Shown here piece by piece: positions 37,560 through 46,878 of a DNA stretch of 64,000 bases (position 1 is the first letter of the stretch; the number at the start of each line of letters is the position of its first letter). The notes below the pieces were generated by a model that was given only the letters and a program-made list of their open reading frames with translations, was not told the origin of the DNA and made no database searches. The stretch covers positions 186,001 through 250,000 of the forward strand of contig NZ_NIDE01000004.1 in the NCBI RefSeq assembly GCF_002197845.1, written 5' to 3'. Source of the stretch: Fimbriiglobus ruber (lineage in GTDB: Bacteria; Planctomycetota; Planctomycetia; Gemmatales; Gemmataceae). The position numbers and the translations under genes are program-made.

Positions 37560-38786
37560 CTATTTTGGTTCCCGCCGCTCCGGCAGTTGCACGGCCATCG
37601 CCAGGGCGACTCCGGCGAGTAGCACGGTCACGCAACTCAGTCCCAGACTGAGCAGGTGCCAGGCGGCGAAAGCTTCTTTCGCCGCCGCGGCCGTGGCGGC
37701 GTCGGGGTGGAACCGTTCGAGCCGCAACTGGCTGACGTAATTCGAGAGCGGCCACCCGACGGCTACGCACGCCGTGGCCAGCGCCAGAACGGCTACTCGC
37801 AACTTGTGTATGCGGCGGCCCCCGTCCGCGGCGCACCACCCGAAAGCGGTCACCAGGGCCATCCCGGCACACACCGATTGCATCAAAAAGTATTTCGGGA
37901 AAACCGGCCCGACCGCCGCGCCCGCCAAGGCCGACGCGAGCGCTTTCTTTTCCTCTTCGCTGGCGGTGACCGGGGCGATCGATTGGTACGCGGTCCGGTC
38001 GGACGGGCCGTCGGCTGCGACCGTTCGGAAGGACTCGAAAATGGCCGGGGCGGCCACGAAGTTGAAGAACCCCGCGCCCCCGAACCACATCCCGAGAGCC
38101 AGGATGTGTATCCCCTTCGCCAGCTTGTCCCGCATCGGCCCGTCCCCGATCTGGTTTTCCGTGCCGGCCAACAGCCGGCGAATGTTCGCCCTGTGTTTAA
38201 CGACAACGACCGCCACCCCGACGATCAAAAACGCCGTAATTGTCAATTGCCCGCGGCCGAATGGGTCCGGAGACGCGGCCAGCCACACGATGACCAGAGC
38301 GGCCGCGGCACAGAGTGAGGCGAGCGACACGTAGCGGGTGGCGAGGGCGACCGTGGCCCACGCGGCGACGGCCGCAGCGGCTGGTATGGGGACCAGCACG
38401 CAAACGGCCCCGGCTCCCGTGGCCACGCCCTTCCCCCCCCGGAAACCGAGGAAGACGGGGAACAGGTGCCCGAGAAATGCCAAGGCCGCCGCGCCGACGC
38501 GGAGGAAGGCCGCCGCGCCGGCGTCGGTCGCGGCGTCCGGGTCGATGGCTCGGGCTAACGGAACGACGGCCGCGACCGGCCCCGCCCCTTTCAAAAAATC
38601 GAGTGCGAACACGAGGACGCCGTACTTGCGCCCGAGCGTGCGGGCGACGTTGGTCGCCCCGATGTTCCCGCTGCCCGCTTTAAATAAATCGACGCCCCGC
38701 GCCCGGGCCACGAGGTAGCCGAACGGCACCGCGCCGACCAGATAGGCTCCGACGCAAAGAAGTGTGTCGAGAACGGCAGGCGGCAT
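37560..38786 (-). CDS. plsY: Glycerol-3-phosphate acyltransferase PlsY fused to a DUF4149-like membrane domain
   Basis: 408 residues from the ATG at 38786. The first ~205 residues are PlsY: SGNIGATNVARTLGRKYGVL, DFLKGAGPVAAVV, GHLFPVFLGFRGGKGVATG and KHRANIRRLLAGTE. PlsY moves an acyl group from acyl-phosphate to glycerol-3-phosphate at the inner membrane, the first step of phospholipid synthesis. After about residue 215 (DKLAKGIHILALGMWFGGAG) comes a second membrane domain with about four spans, similar to the DUF4149/TMEM205 group. Ordinary PlsY ends near 200 residues, so this is a fusion. No stop or frame change is seen at the joint. The role of the extra domain is unknown. Confidence 0.85.
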   Translation of the reverse strand: MPPAVLDTLLCVGAYLVGAVPFGYLVARARGVDLFKAGSGNIGATNVARTLGRKYGVLVFALDFLKGAGPVAAVVPLARAIDPDAATDAGAAAFLRVGAAALAFLGHLFPVFLGFRGGKGVATGAGAVCVLVPIPAAAAVAAWATVALATRYVSLASLCAAAALVIVWLAASPDPFGRGQLTITAFLIVGVAVVVVKHRANIRRLLAGTENQIGDGPMRDKLAKGIHILALGMWFGGAGFFNFVAAPAIFESFRTVAADGPSDRTAYQSIAPVTASEEEKKALASALAGAAVGPVFPKYFLMQSVCAGMALVTAFGWCAADGGRRIHKLRVAVLALATACVAVGWPLSNYVSQLRLERFHPDAATAAAAKEAFAAWHLLSLGLSCVTVLLAGVALAMAVQLPERREPK

Positions 38787-38887
38787 GGTCGGCTCGGGGT
38801 GCCCGGCGGGAAACGGCGGCAGGTCGTCCGGGTAAGATATGAGTACCCGGACGAACTGCCTCAACGCGGGCGGAGCCGATTCAAGAA

Positions 38888-41359
38888 TTACGAGCGGTCG
38901 TCGGCGGACGGCAAACGGTCCCGGGGGGCGTCGAGAACCTCACGAACTTTCTGGGCCAGCGTGACGATGTTGAACGGTTTCCGGATGAAGTCGACGCGGC
39001 GGGATTCGATGTCGTGGCGGACGAGTCCGTCATTCGTGTACCCGGACATGAACAACACCCGGACCCCCGCGTTCGCCCCCTCCAACTGTTTGGCCAGCTC
39101 CCGCCCGCCGACGCGGGGCATGACCACATCCGTGAGGACGAGGTCGACCCGCTGCCCGATCCGGCCGTACGTCTCGATCGCTTGCTGCCCGTCGGCCGCG
39201 ACCAGGACCGTGTACCCGAGCCGTTCGAGGAAGCGCTGGGCGAGCCGGCGCAGCCCGTCTTCGTCTTCGACGACGAGGATGGTTTCCGTCCCGCGCGGTG
39301 TGGCGCGGGTGTCGCCCGCCGGACTCTCGCGGGGCGGACTGTGGGAGACCGCCGGGAGGTAGACGCGGACCATCGTCCCGGCCCCGAACCGGCTCTCGAC
39401 GTCGATGTGGCCCCCGTGCCCACGAACGATCCCGTAGGCCGTCGCCAGCCCCAGGCCGGACCCGTGGCCGTCCGGCTTGGTCGTGAAAAACGGCTCGAAC
39501 AGGTGGGCTACCACGTCGTCGGTCATCCCGCACCCGGCGTCGGACACGGTCAGCCGGACGTACGAGCCGGGCCGCAAGTTGGGCGGGCGGCGCGTACCGT
39601 CGTTCGCGTCGAACACTTCCCGGGCCGTTTCGATGCGCAACCGCCCGCCGGTCGGCATCGCGTCCCGGGCGTTCACGGCCAGGTTGAGGATCACCTGCCC
39701 CAACTGGCCCGGGTCGGCCTTCACCCACATCGGGTCGCGGGTCAGGTCGGCGACCAGGTCGACGTCCTCGCCGATCGTCCGCCGGAGCATCTTCTCCATG
39801 TCGTTGACGAGGACGTTGACGTCGAGCAGTTTTTGCTGGAGGAACTGTTTCCGGCTGAACGCGAGCAGTTGCCCGGTAAGCGCGGCGGCCCGCTCGCCGG
39901 CCGTCCCGATCTCCTCGACCAGGACCCGGCACGGGGAGTCGTCCGGGAGTGTACTCAGCGCCAGATCGCAGTTCCCGTTGATGACAGTCAACAAGTTGTT
40001 GAAGTCGTGCGCGACCCCGCCCGCCAGGCGCCCGATCGCTTCCATCTTTTGGGACTGCCGCAGCTGCTCTTCGAGCCGCTTCTGCTCGGTCACGTCGAAG
40101 TACGTACCGACGACCCCGACCACCATTCCGCTCGTGTCGCGGAGGGGCACCTTGCTGGTTATCAGGTTCGCTTTCTGCCCGCCCGCCCGCGTCTGCGTCT
40201 CCTCGATATTTAGCAACGGGACGCCGGTTTCCATGACCTTGCGGTCGCACGCCTGGTAGAAAGCGGCCTCTTCCGCCTCGACCGGCAGGTCGTGGTCCGT
40301 TCGCCCGACCAACTGGGCTGTGGTCGGCAGGCCGTGGTCGCGGGCGACCCGGTCGTTCCCCCCGAGGAAAACCGAGTTGCGGTCCTTCCAGAAGACGCCG
40401 CAGGGGATGTGGGCGATGACGCTTTGAAGGAGTTCCTCGCGGTCCCGGATGCGGGCCTCGTCCCGCCGCCGCTCGACGGCGACAGCCACCAGATCGGTCG
40501 CCACCTCGATCAGGCGGAGTTCGTGCGGCGACGGGGACCGGGGCACGCGGTAATACATGCCGAACGTCGCGAGAACCCGCTTGTCCCGCCCGAAGACCGG
40601 GGTCGACCAGCACGACCGTAAGCCGTGGCCGAGCGCGAGATCCCGGTAGTCGGCCCAGAGCGGGTCGGTGGCGATGTCGGTCACGATGACCTGCCGCTGC
40701 CGCCAGGCGGCCGTCCCGCAGGAGCCGACGTTGGGGCCGATTTCCACCCCGTTGATGGCCCGATGGTACTCGGCCGGTAGACTCGGGCCGGTCGCCTGGC
40801 ACAGCGTTTTGCCGTCCTCGCTCAATAACAGCACGGAACACAACATGCCTTCGGCCTGCCCCTCCAGGGCGACTGTCAAAACTGTCAATATTTGGACAAG
40901 CGGTGTCGACGTGGCGACAGATTCGAGGACGCTCTTTTGAATAGCCAGGAGGTTTTCGGACCGCTTATAGTCTTCGACGTCGGTGGCGGTAATGAACCAT
41001 TTGTGCGGTTGTCCGTCCGGCCGCCGCTGCCGTAGACCGCGGAGTTTATGCCAACGGTACTCGCCATCGGCCCGCCGGACCCGGGCTTCAAACTCGAACG
41101 GGTGGCCCGTCTCGATCGCCTCTTCCCAAACGGCCCGGGCGGTCGGCAAGTCTCGCGCGAAGACGACCGACTGCCATCCCGTCCCGTGCGGCGGTGGCGC
41201 CCCGATTCCGAGTCCGGTGTACTCCGCGGTCGCCCGGTTGAAATAATCGTCCACTCCCCCCGGGCCGGTCACCCAGATCGGCTGCGGGACGGCGTCAACC
41301 GCAAGCCGGAAGTAGTCGTCGTGACTGCTGCCGGTCGGATAGGGAATGGTACGAAGCAT
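38888..41359 (-). CDS. Hybrid sensor histidine kinase (PAS-GAF-PAS-HisKA-HATPase-REC)
   Basis: 823 residues without membrane spans, so a cytoplasmic sensor. Order: PAS with PAC (about 13-130), GAF (about 150-295, VGSCGTAAWRQRQVIVTDI), a second PAS (305-425), dimerisation/phosphoacceptor helix with His451 (GGVAHDFNNLL), ATPase lid motifs NLAVNARDAMP, DAGCGM and GSGLGLATAYG, then a receiver domain with phospho-acceptor Asp744 (LVLTDVVMPRVGG). The receiver at the C-terminus makes it a hybrid kinase that passes phosphate to a partner not encoded nearby. The signal is unknown; GAF/PAS could bind a small ligand or redox cofactor. A long AT-richer leader precedes it. Confidence 0.93.
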   Translation of the reverse strand: MLRTIPYPTGSSHDDYFRLAVDAVPQPIWVTGPGGVDDYFNRATAEYTGLGIGAPPPHGTGWQSVVFARDLPTARAVWEEAIETGHPFEFEARVRRADGEYRWHKLRGLRQRRPDGQPHKWFITATDVEDYKRSENLLAIQKSVLESVATSTPLVQILTVLTVALEGQAEGMLCSVLLLSEDGKTLCQATGPSLPAEYHRAINGVEIGPNVGSCGTAAWRQRQVIVTDIATDPLWADYRDLALGHGLRSCWSTPVFGRDKRVLATFGMYYRVPRSPSPHELRLIEVATDLVAVAVERRRDEARIRDREELLQSVIAHIPCGVFWKDRNSVFLGGNDRVARDHGLPTTAQLVGRTDHDLPVEAEEAAFYQACDRKVMETGVPLLNIEETQTRAGGQKANLITSKVPLRDTSGMVVGVVGTYFDVTEQKRLEEQLRQSQKMEAIGRLAGGVAHDFNNLLTVINGNCDLALSTLPDDSPCRVLVEEIGTAGERAAALTGQLLAFSRKQFLQQKLLDVNVLVNDMEKMLRRTIGEDVDLVADLTRDPMWVKADPGQLGQVILNLAVNARDAMPTGGRLRIETAREVFDANDGTRRPPNLRPGSYVRLTVSDAGCGMTDDVVAHLFEPFFTTKPDGHGSGLGLATAYGIVRGHGGHIDVESRFGAGTMVRVYLPAVSHSPPRESPAGDTRATPRGTETILVVEDEDGLRRLAQRFLERLGYTVLVAADGQQAIETYGRIGQRVDLVLTDVVMPRVGGRELAKQLEGANAGVRVLFMSGYTNDGLVRHDIESRRVDFIRKPFNIVTLAQKVREVLDAPRDRLPSADDRS

Positions 41360-41993
41360 GGCGGTTCCTTGGATTGCTTCCCGCGTGCCGTGTGGGGGAG
41401 AGTCACCGGCATCCGAGAGCGGCCACCTTCAAACGCACGATCGCAAAAAACCCTTCGCACGACTTCAAATAGAAGACACGCATCCGTTGAGCTAACCCGC
41501 GTGTGGGGCGACCACACACCGCGCCGCGGACAATGTCCGAAGTGGATGAATACGCCCGCCCGACAGTACTAAGTTGCTACAGCCCGGTTCGTTCGACAAA
41601 ACTGACTCGCACAAAACTATCCGACGCGCGGGACTTCCCGCACGCGCTTACGAAATTTGAGGAAGATAACCGTACTGACTAACTGATTATCAGTGACCCA
41701 CCGCTCGACTTTGCCGAGCAATAGACACGGTGCGGCTAGGAAATAACTCCCCATCCCTAAATCACGGGCGATTTGATCGGCAGGAATTATCTTTTGGGCC
41801 GTTGCCGGGCGTGCAGAAGGCACCGTATTATCTAATACAGAACTTTTTGAGATGAATCACGTCAATTCCGAGAAAAACTTCGGGCGGGTGGGCTGGAAAT
41901 AACGTCGGGCTCATAGGATCTTACTTATCCTCATTTTTTGGCGTGTATAAAGCAATCTTACCTACTGCTTAATCTCAATATTCTTCTGCTCAC
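41360..41993. other. 634-bp AT-richer intergenic region
   Basis: Between the hybrid kinase gene and the 3' end of the LPS operon. No ORF with family features; a 68-codon frame at 41617-41823 has no support. The final ~150 bp (41800-41985) is clearly AT-rich. It should contain the kinase promoter and the operon terminator, but neither a clear hairpin nor a clear promoter was found by eye. Confidence 0.5.
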
Positions 41994-43163
41994 TCAGGCG
42001 GCTCGTTTCGCCGCGCGGATTTCGCCGAACACGTCCAGCAGTGCCCGATAGTGCTGCTCGAATGTCCAGTGGTTGGCCGCGTAGCGAGCGGCTTGCGATG
42101 CCGACCGCCGATAGCCAGGATCGAGTACCTGATCGATCACGGCGGCGAAAGCCTGCGCGTCGTGCGGGTCGTCGATCACAAAACCCGTGGCCGGAACGGT
42201 CAGTAACTCGCTGGCCCCGTTGTACCGCGTCGTGATCACTGGCAATCCGCATGCCAAAGCTTCCAGGGCGACGAGCGAACACGGGTCGTAGAACGTCGGG
42301 TGGACCAGGAAGTCGGCGGCGAAGTACGCGTCCTTCGGGTCCGAGCGGAAGCCGAGGAACAGAAGGCGGTCGCCGACTCCGAGGCGGCGCGCGAGCCGTT
42401 CGTATTTGGCGAACTTCGGGTGCCCGACCACGGCGATCCGGAAGCGCCGATTGCGGGGAACGGCGGCGACCGCACGGATGAGCGGGGCGAGCCCCTTGAG
42501 CCGGTAGTTCATCGCCACGAACAGGCCGACCGGTTCGTCCGGCGACACCCCCCACGTATCCCGTTCGGCCTGCCGGCGTTTCGGCCGGTCCTCGGCCACG
42601 AACCGGAGCGGGTCGATCGCGCTGTGTACGACGCGGAGGGTGTCGGGCGCGACCCCATAGAACTGCTCGAAGTGCCCGCGAACCATCCGGCTGTTCACCA
42701 CAATCAGGGGCTTTTTCGGCCCGAGGTACTGCTTGCGTTCCAGCTCGGCGAACGACCACGCCGCCGGGTCGAAGAGCTTTCCGGCCGCGGCCACGATCCT
42801 GGCGATGCGGGAATCGAATTTTAAGAGGTTGTGATGTCGGCTCGCGGCGTGTAACCCGCCCTGCGGGTAGAGTACGTCCTGCCCCCACGTCTTGTCGAAC
42901 CCGACCGAGACGTCGTGCCGGGCGTGGGTCAGAGCCTCCGCGCACGCCGCCGCGAACAGCCACGGCCGCCGGAACCGTGGTCCTTTTGGTACGTCCAGGC
43001 GGTGGTAGTGGGTGGCGGCGGGCAGCGCCGCCGCGTCCCACCGGCAGGCGTACAGGTGGACGGCGTGGCCGTCGCGGGCGAGCCGCCGGGCGAGGTCGCC
43101 GATGTACGTCTCCGCGCCCCCGCGGGACGGCAGAACGGACTCGTAGCAGAGGGCAATATCCAT
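41994..43163 (-). CDS. GT4-type glycosyltransferase
   Basis: 389 residues from the ATG at 43163, five bases after the upstream gene's stop; the frame extends to 43250 but would overlap that gene. The GT-B fold is evident: N-terminal MDIALCYESVLPSRGGAETY (GG loop), and the C-terminal domain with VGLFVAMNYRLKGLAPLIRA, RIAVVGHPKFAKYERLA, and the nucleotide-sugar site HPTFYDPCSLVALEALACGL with the E-x7-E pattern. It would add a sugar to an LPS core or related glycan. It is last in the five-gene LPS operon. Donor and acceptor are not deducible. Confidence 0.9.
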   Translation of the reverse strand: MDIALCYESVLPSRGGAETYIGDLARRLARDGHAVHLYACRWDAAALPAATHYHRLDVPKGPRFRRPWLFAAACAEALTHARHDVSVGFDKTWGQDVLYPQGGLHAASRHHNLLKFDSRIARIVAAAGKLFDPAAWSFAELERKQYLGPKKPLIVVNSRMVRGHFEQFYGVAPDTLRVVHSAIDPLRFVAEDRPKRRQAERDTWGVSPDEPVGLFVAMNYRLKGLAPLIRAVAAVPRNRRFRIAVVGHPKFAKYERLARRLGVGDRLLFLGFRSDPKDAYFAADFLVHPTFYDPCSLVALEALACGLPVITTRYNGASELLTVPATGFVIDDPHDAQAFAAVIDQVLDPGYRRSASQAARYAANHWTFEQHYRALLDVFGEIRAAKRAA

Positions 43164-43168
43164 TTCCG

Positions 43169-44092
43169 TCACCCCGCGATCCTCGCCCGGACCTTGGCGT
43201 TGTGCTGCTCGTACCGGCGCGCCCGCCTCCGGGCCACCCGCGCCACCCACTCAGGGGGCGGGGACGACCCGGACCAGTCGCCACCGCGGTAGAGCGCCCA
43301 AAACCGCCGCCGGTCGTCATCCGTGACGCCCGGCACGTCGAACGTCGAATACAGCAGCTGTCCGAGATCCTTCGCCTGCCACCACCACGCCCAGATTTTA
43401 CGGTGTGCCAGGCGGTGGAAGTCGATCACCACGACCCGCCCGGCCCACTCGGTCGGGGACCGACCGATGTCGGCGTCCGCGACGTAAAAGTGGCACAGGT
43501 AAAGATCCTGGTGGAAGGCACCGCGGCGGTGGAATTCGCGGGACAACCGTGCGAGTTCGGCGAGCAGCCCGCGCTTCCACGTCACGAACGCCTCCGCCGG
43601 CATCCGATCCCGGGCGCGGGGGATGGCCTCGTGCAGCGGGAGCATGTCCGTGAGTTCCTCGGTCGCGAGGAAGCTCTGTAGCCGCCCCCACGGCCCGCGC
43701 AACTCGCCGACCGCCGCGGTCCGCGGGACGGGAATCCCGTTCGCCTGAGCCCAGGCCAGGTTCCGCCACTCTTCCAAACCCGGCGACCACGGCTGGGATG
43801 GGAACAGGGCCGCCAACAGTCCTAAGCGGCGTGGGAGGACGTAGTGGCGCTTCAAATAGACCACGAGCGTTCGTCCGCCCCGCGTCAGCGTCCACCGGCC
43901 GATCGATCTCCCCTGCTTGGCGTGGGCCCGGTCGGTGACCTCTTCCGACATGATTCGGGCCACCCACCCGGCCCCGGCCAGCGCGTCCCAGTCCGGGTCA
44001 CTGTGGACGACCGACCGGCCGCGGGCCAGCCGACGCCAGGGCGTCGCGAAGTCGGGGGAGACCGTGCCGGCGATCGGAGTCGTGGGTGTCAT
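43169..44092 (-). CDS. Lipopolysaccharide core kinase-like protein (WaaP/InaA family)
   Basis: 307 residues from the ATG at 44092; upstream codons to 44350 overlap the preceding gene. The kinase-like fold has a Lys strand (TLVVYLKRHYV), RRGAFHQDLYLCHFYV matching the catalytic H-x-D loop (H-Q-D), and VVIDFHRLAHR matching the DFG-equivalent metal loop. WaaP-family enzymes phosphorylate the first heptose of LPS core or Kdo. Its position between a glycosyltransferase and another LPS-kinase gene, with short gaps (5 and 13 bp), supports a core-modifying role. The exact acceptor is unknown. Confidence 0.88.
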   Translation of the reverse strand: MTPTTPIAGTVSPDFATPWRRLARGRSVVHSDPDWDALAGAGWVARIMSEEVTDRAHAKQGRSIGRWTLTRGGRTLVVYLKRHYVLPRRLGLLAALFPSQPWSPGLEEWRNLAWAQANGIPVPRTAAVGELRGPWGRLQSFLATEELTDMLPLHEAIPRARDRMPAEAFVTWKRGLLAELARLSREFHRRGAFHQDLYLCHFYVADADIGRSPTEWAGRVVVIDFHRLAHRKIWAWWWQAKDLGQLLYSTFDVPGVTDDDRRRFWALYRGGDWSGSSPPPEWVARVARRRARRYEQHNAKVRARIAG

Positions 44093-44105
44093 GCTGGGTT
44101 CGATT

Positions 44106-45815
44106 TTACACAATCCCCCGCAGCAAGGCTTTACGACCGCGCCGGTCAGACCACTGGTCGCCCAGATACCCGCGGACGACCTGCCCCCGTTCGGCCCGAG
44201 ACAGCGATCCGAGTTCGCCAGTACACAGCCAACGCACGTCGGCCCGCCGGGCAACCGCGGCGACTCGTTTCGCGAGTCGGACCGCGAGTGGGGAAGCGAC
44301 GACGAGGGACGGTTCCGGCCCCACACGGGCCGCGAACACCGGCCCGCCATTTTTCATCGGCCGAACACCGGCGTCGTGGAGAGCCCGAAGAATCGAGCCG
44401 CACCGGCGCAGCAAGTTGCGCCGCTCCGCTGGGTCGTCGGCCCGTTGCCTGGCGAGAGTAGCGACGGGGACCGTTTCGGGTGCCGGGTCGTACAGCACGA
44501 ACGATTCGGCCCGCGTCGCGGACGTCAACCGCTGGCCGAACGCGAGTAACTTGGGGGCCGGAATTCCGTAGCGGTCCAGGTGGAACAGAATGCGCGCGGC
44601 CGTCGCCCCCGGCGACCGCCACGGGCGCTCCCGCACCGCGGCGACAGCCCGAGCAACTGGTTCAACCGAATCAAACCGTGCCAGCATTCCCCGCCGGCCG
44701 CCGGGGAACGTGACCCATTCCTGCGGGACTGCTTCAGGAGCCGTTTCGGACGGATAGAACGGCGCACACACGGCCGGCGTCGGCCATACGTCGGCGAGAT
44801 CGGGCACCACGCAGACGGCTTCGCCCGCCAGCCAAACCAGGCGGCCCGGGTTGCGTCCGGTCGTGCCGGTCCGTTGATCGCGGACTGATGAGCGGGCTCG
44901 AAGGTATTTGGCGCGTGCCAGAATCGCGCGGACGAACAACCCGAAACGGGGGGCGTCGGCGGTCGTGCCTCGCATGACTCGCCGGTACGCCCAGACGAAT
45001 CGGAGGCGTTCGCGTGGGTCGGCCAGGGCGTCGGGCAGGGTCGCATGGAGGAGCGCGAGTTGCCGCACCCGGTCGGCGTCCGTGATCGCCCCCGGAACCC
45101 CGGCAGACTGCCAGTCGACGAGCGTGACGGCGAGCGATTTCCAATTTACGAACACGTGCTTGGCCGCGAGTTCGGGCGTCCCGAACCCGCAAGCGTGTAA
45201 TTCGGCGATCGTCCGCCCGGCCCGGGTCGCGAGGTCGCGCCGGTCGTCCGCCGACAGGGTGCTTTCACCCAGAACCGTGCGCAGTTCCGCCCCGGGTAGC
45301 TCGTCCACGATGAGAAAGCCGCGCCCCGCTCCGTCTTCTCCGTAGGCCAGCCATTGCGGACCGAGGTGACCAGCTTCTTCCAGTCGCCGCAAGGTCATGG
45401 CCTCGCGTTCGGACCGGGCCACCGGTCCGAACCCCGCGAACCGATTCTTTACCCGGGTTCGCAAGCCGATGACGTGTTCGCGCTTGACGTACACGACCCG
45501 GCGGGCGTCACCCGAACGCAGTTCGACCCGCGCGACGTGCCGGTCCGGGTGGCCGCAAACGACCTCGCCGCGGAGGGCAAGGGCGGCGGCCGGCGAGCTC
45601 ACGCCGACCCGGCGCAAGAACCGCTCGTACCGGGGGTGAAAGGTGATGAAGCCCCCGTCGGAAGCGGGAAGTGGTTCTTCCCGCTGTCCTCCAACGAGGT
45701 GAGACGAGGTTAGTCCCGCGACCAACTTCTCTTCACGTTTCCCTTCCTCGGTCGCCGGTGGCGGCGCGTCATGCGCCGGTGCGGGGTCGAGCAGGCGGAA
45801 CAGGCTAACCGGCAT
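44106..45815 (-). CDS. Tandem lipopolysaccharide kinase-like protein (two domains)
   Basis: 569 residues from the ATG at 45815, whose first codons overlap the end of the GT9 gene by 11 bp. The first domain (about residues 60-320) has VVYVKREHVIGLRTRVKN, GFLIVDELPGAELR, FGTPELAAKHVFVNWKSLAV and LVDWQSAG, an InaA/WaaP-like kinase with the catalytic Asp replaced by an AAKHVFVN-type loop. The second domain (about 325-565) repeats the fold in weaker form (RILFHLDRYGIPAPKLLAFG, LLRRCGSILRALHDAGV). Likely one active and one degenerate module. Its place in the LPS operon suggests core phosphorylation or a regulatory partner. Two-domain LPS kinases are unusual; annotation by fold only. Confidence 0.75.
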   Translation of the reverse strand: MPVSLFRLLDPAPAHDAPPPATEEGKREEKLVAGLTSSHLVGGQREEPLPASDGGFITFHPRYERFLRRVGVSSPAAALALRGEVVCGHPDRHVARVELRSGDARRVVYVKREHVIGLRTRVKNRFAGFGPVARSEREAMTLRRLEEAGHLGPQWLAYGEDGAGRGFLIVDELPGAELRTVLGESTLSADDRRDLATRAGRTIAELHACGFGTPELAAKHVFVNWKSLAVTLVDWQSAGVPGAITDADRVRQLALLHATLPDALADPRERLRFVWAYRRVMRGTTADAPRFGLFVRAILARAKYLRARSSVRDQRTGTTGRNPGRLVWLAGEAVCVVPDLADVWPTPAVCAPFYPSETAPEAVPQEWVTFPGGRRGMLARFDSVEPVARAVAAVRERPWRSPGATAARILFHLDRYGIPAPKLLAFGQRLTSATRAESFVLYDPAPETVPVATLARQRADDPAERRNLLRRCGSILRALHDAGVRPMKNGGPVFAARVGPEPSLVVASPLAVRLAKRVAAVARRADVRWLCTGELGSLSRAERGQVVRGYLGDQWSDRRGRKALLRGIV

Positions 45816-46878
45816 GGCGGCGCTCCTGGTGAGATTCATCCTTGAACGTCTGGAGCAATCGCTCGGCCGCCGAGAAGACCTCGACCGCCGAGAGTTCGGT
45901 CATGCAGCGGTGGTGCCCGAGCGGGCAGACGCGCTGTTGGCACGGGCCGCACGGCACCGGCTTCTGCAGGTGGACAGCCTTCGCGAAATGCGTTTCGGTC
46001 CACGCAATGTGCGTCGGACCGAACAGACTGACCACCGGCACGTCGAACGCGCCCGCGAAGTGCCGCGGGCCGCTGTCGGTGGTCACCAACAGGGACAACC
46101 GCCGCACGACCGCTTTTGTCAGCCCGAGCGAAAGCGGCACATCGGCAAGCGCGACCACGCCGGGGCGGCCGGCGGTCGCCGCGATCTCGCGGGCGATCTC
46201 GCGCTCGGTCGGCCCGCACAGGACGACGACTCCCGCGCCGCGCCGGTCGACCAGTGCCCGCGCGAGATCCGCGAAAGCCGCCGTCGGCCAGTGCTTGGCC
46301 GCCCCGAACGCCCCGCCGGGATTCAGCCCGACGACCTCACGGTAACGGGGCAGACCGAACCGCGCCCAAACGCCGTCGGCGGCGAGTTCGTCCGCCGGGG
46401 TCGTGAACAGCTCCATCCGGTATCCCGGGTCGGGCACGCCCAGCTGTTCGACGAGTCGATTGTAATCGTCGATCACCGGTGTCGGCTTGGGTCGCCCGAG
46501 TCGATCGCGAGCAGGATATAGCCGGCGACTCAGCAGGGTGTCGCGGAAGTAGCGGGCGAAGCCGACGACCGTGTCGCACCCGCCGACGCGGGCGAGCAGC
46601 GCGGCGCGGAATGAGTTCGGGAACAAAACGGCGGCGTCTGCACCCGCATCGCGGAGGCGACCGGCCACGGCAGCGAATCGCTGTGCGGGCGGTCCCTTCT
46701 TCTCAAAAAGAATCGTCTCGTCGAACCAGGGCGCGCCGGCCAGCGTGTCCGCCACGTAGGGCTTGCACACCGCGAGCAGGCGGGCGTCCCGGAAGTGCGC
46801 GCGGACCGCCCGGATGGCGGGCGTGGCCATCACCACATCACCAATCCAGTTCGGCAGAAACAGCGCGATCGACCGCAT
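45805..46878 (-). CDS. waaF: Glycosyltransferase family 9 (lipopolysaccharide heptosyltransferase type)
   Basis: 357 residues. The GT9 features are plain: MRSIALFLPNWIGDVVMATP at the start, VVGLNPGGAFGAAKHWP in the middle, VVVLCGPTEREIAREIA, LVTTDSGPRHFAGAFDVPVV and SLFGPTHIAWTETHF for ADP-heptose binding. A Cys-rich end (CGPCQQRVCPLGHHRCM) is common in this group. It would transfer L-glycero-D-manno-heptose to the LPS core at the cytoplasmic membrane face. Its ATG follows the lpxK stop directly (TGAATG), so translation is coupled. WaaF rather than WaaC is the closer fit, but not certain. Confidence 0.88.
   Translation of the reverse strand: MRSIALFLPNWIGDVVMATPAIRAVRAHFRDARLLAVCKPYVADTLAGAPWFDETILFEKKGPPAQRFAAVAGRLRDAGADAAVLFPNSFRAALLARVGGCDTVVGFARYFRDTLLSRRLYPARDRLGRPKPTPVIDDYNRLVEQLGVPDPGYRMELFTTPADELAADGVWARFGLPRYREVVGLNPGGAFGAAKHWPTAAFADLARALVDRRGAGVVVLCGPTEREIAREIAATAGRPGVVALADVPLSLGLTKAVVRRLSLLVTTDSGPRHFAGAFDVPVVSLFGPTHIAWTETHFAKAVHLQKPVPCGPCQQRVCPLGHHRCMTELSAVEVFSAAERLLQTFKDESHQERRHAG

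Noticed and set aside
41617-41823. 68-codon minus-strand ORF before the hybrid kinase gene
   Set aside because: No signal peptide, domain or convincing ribosome-binding site; AT-rich spacer.
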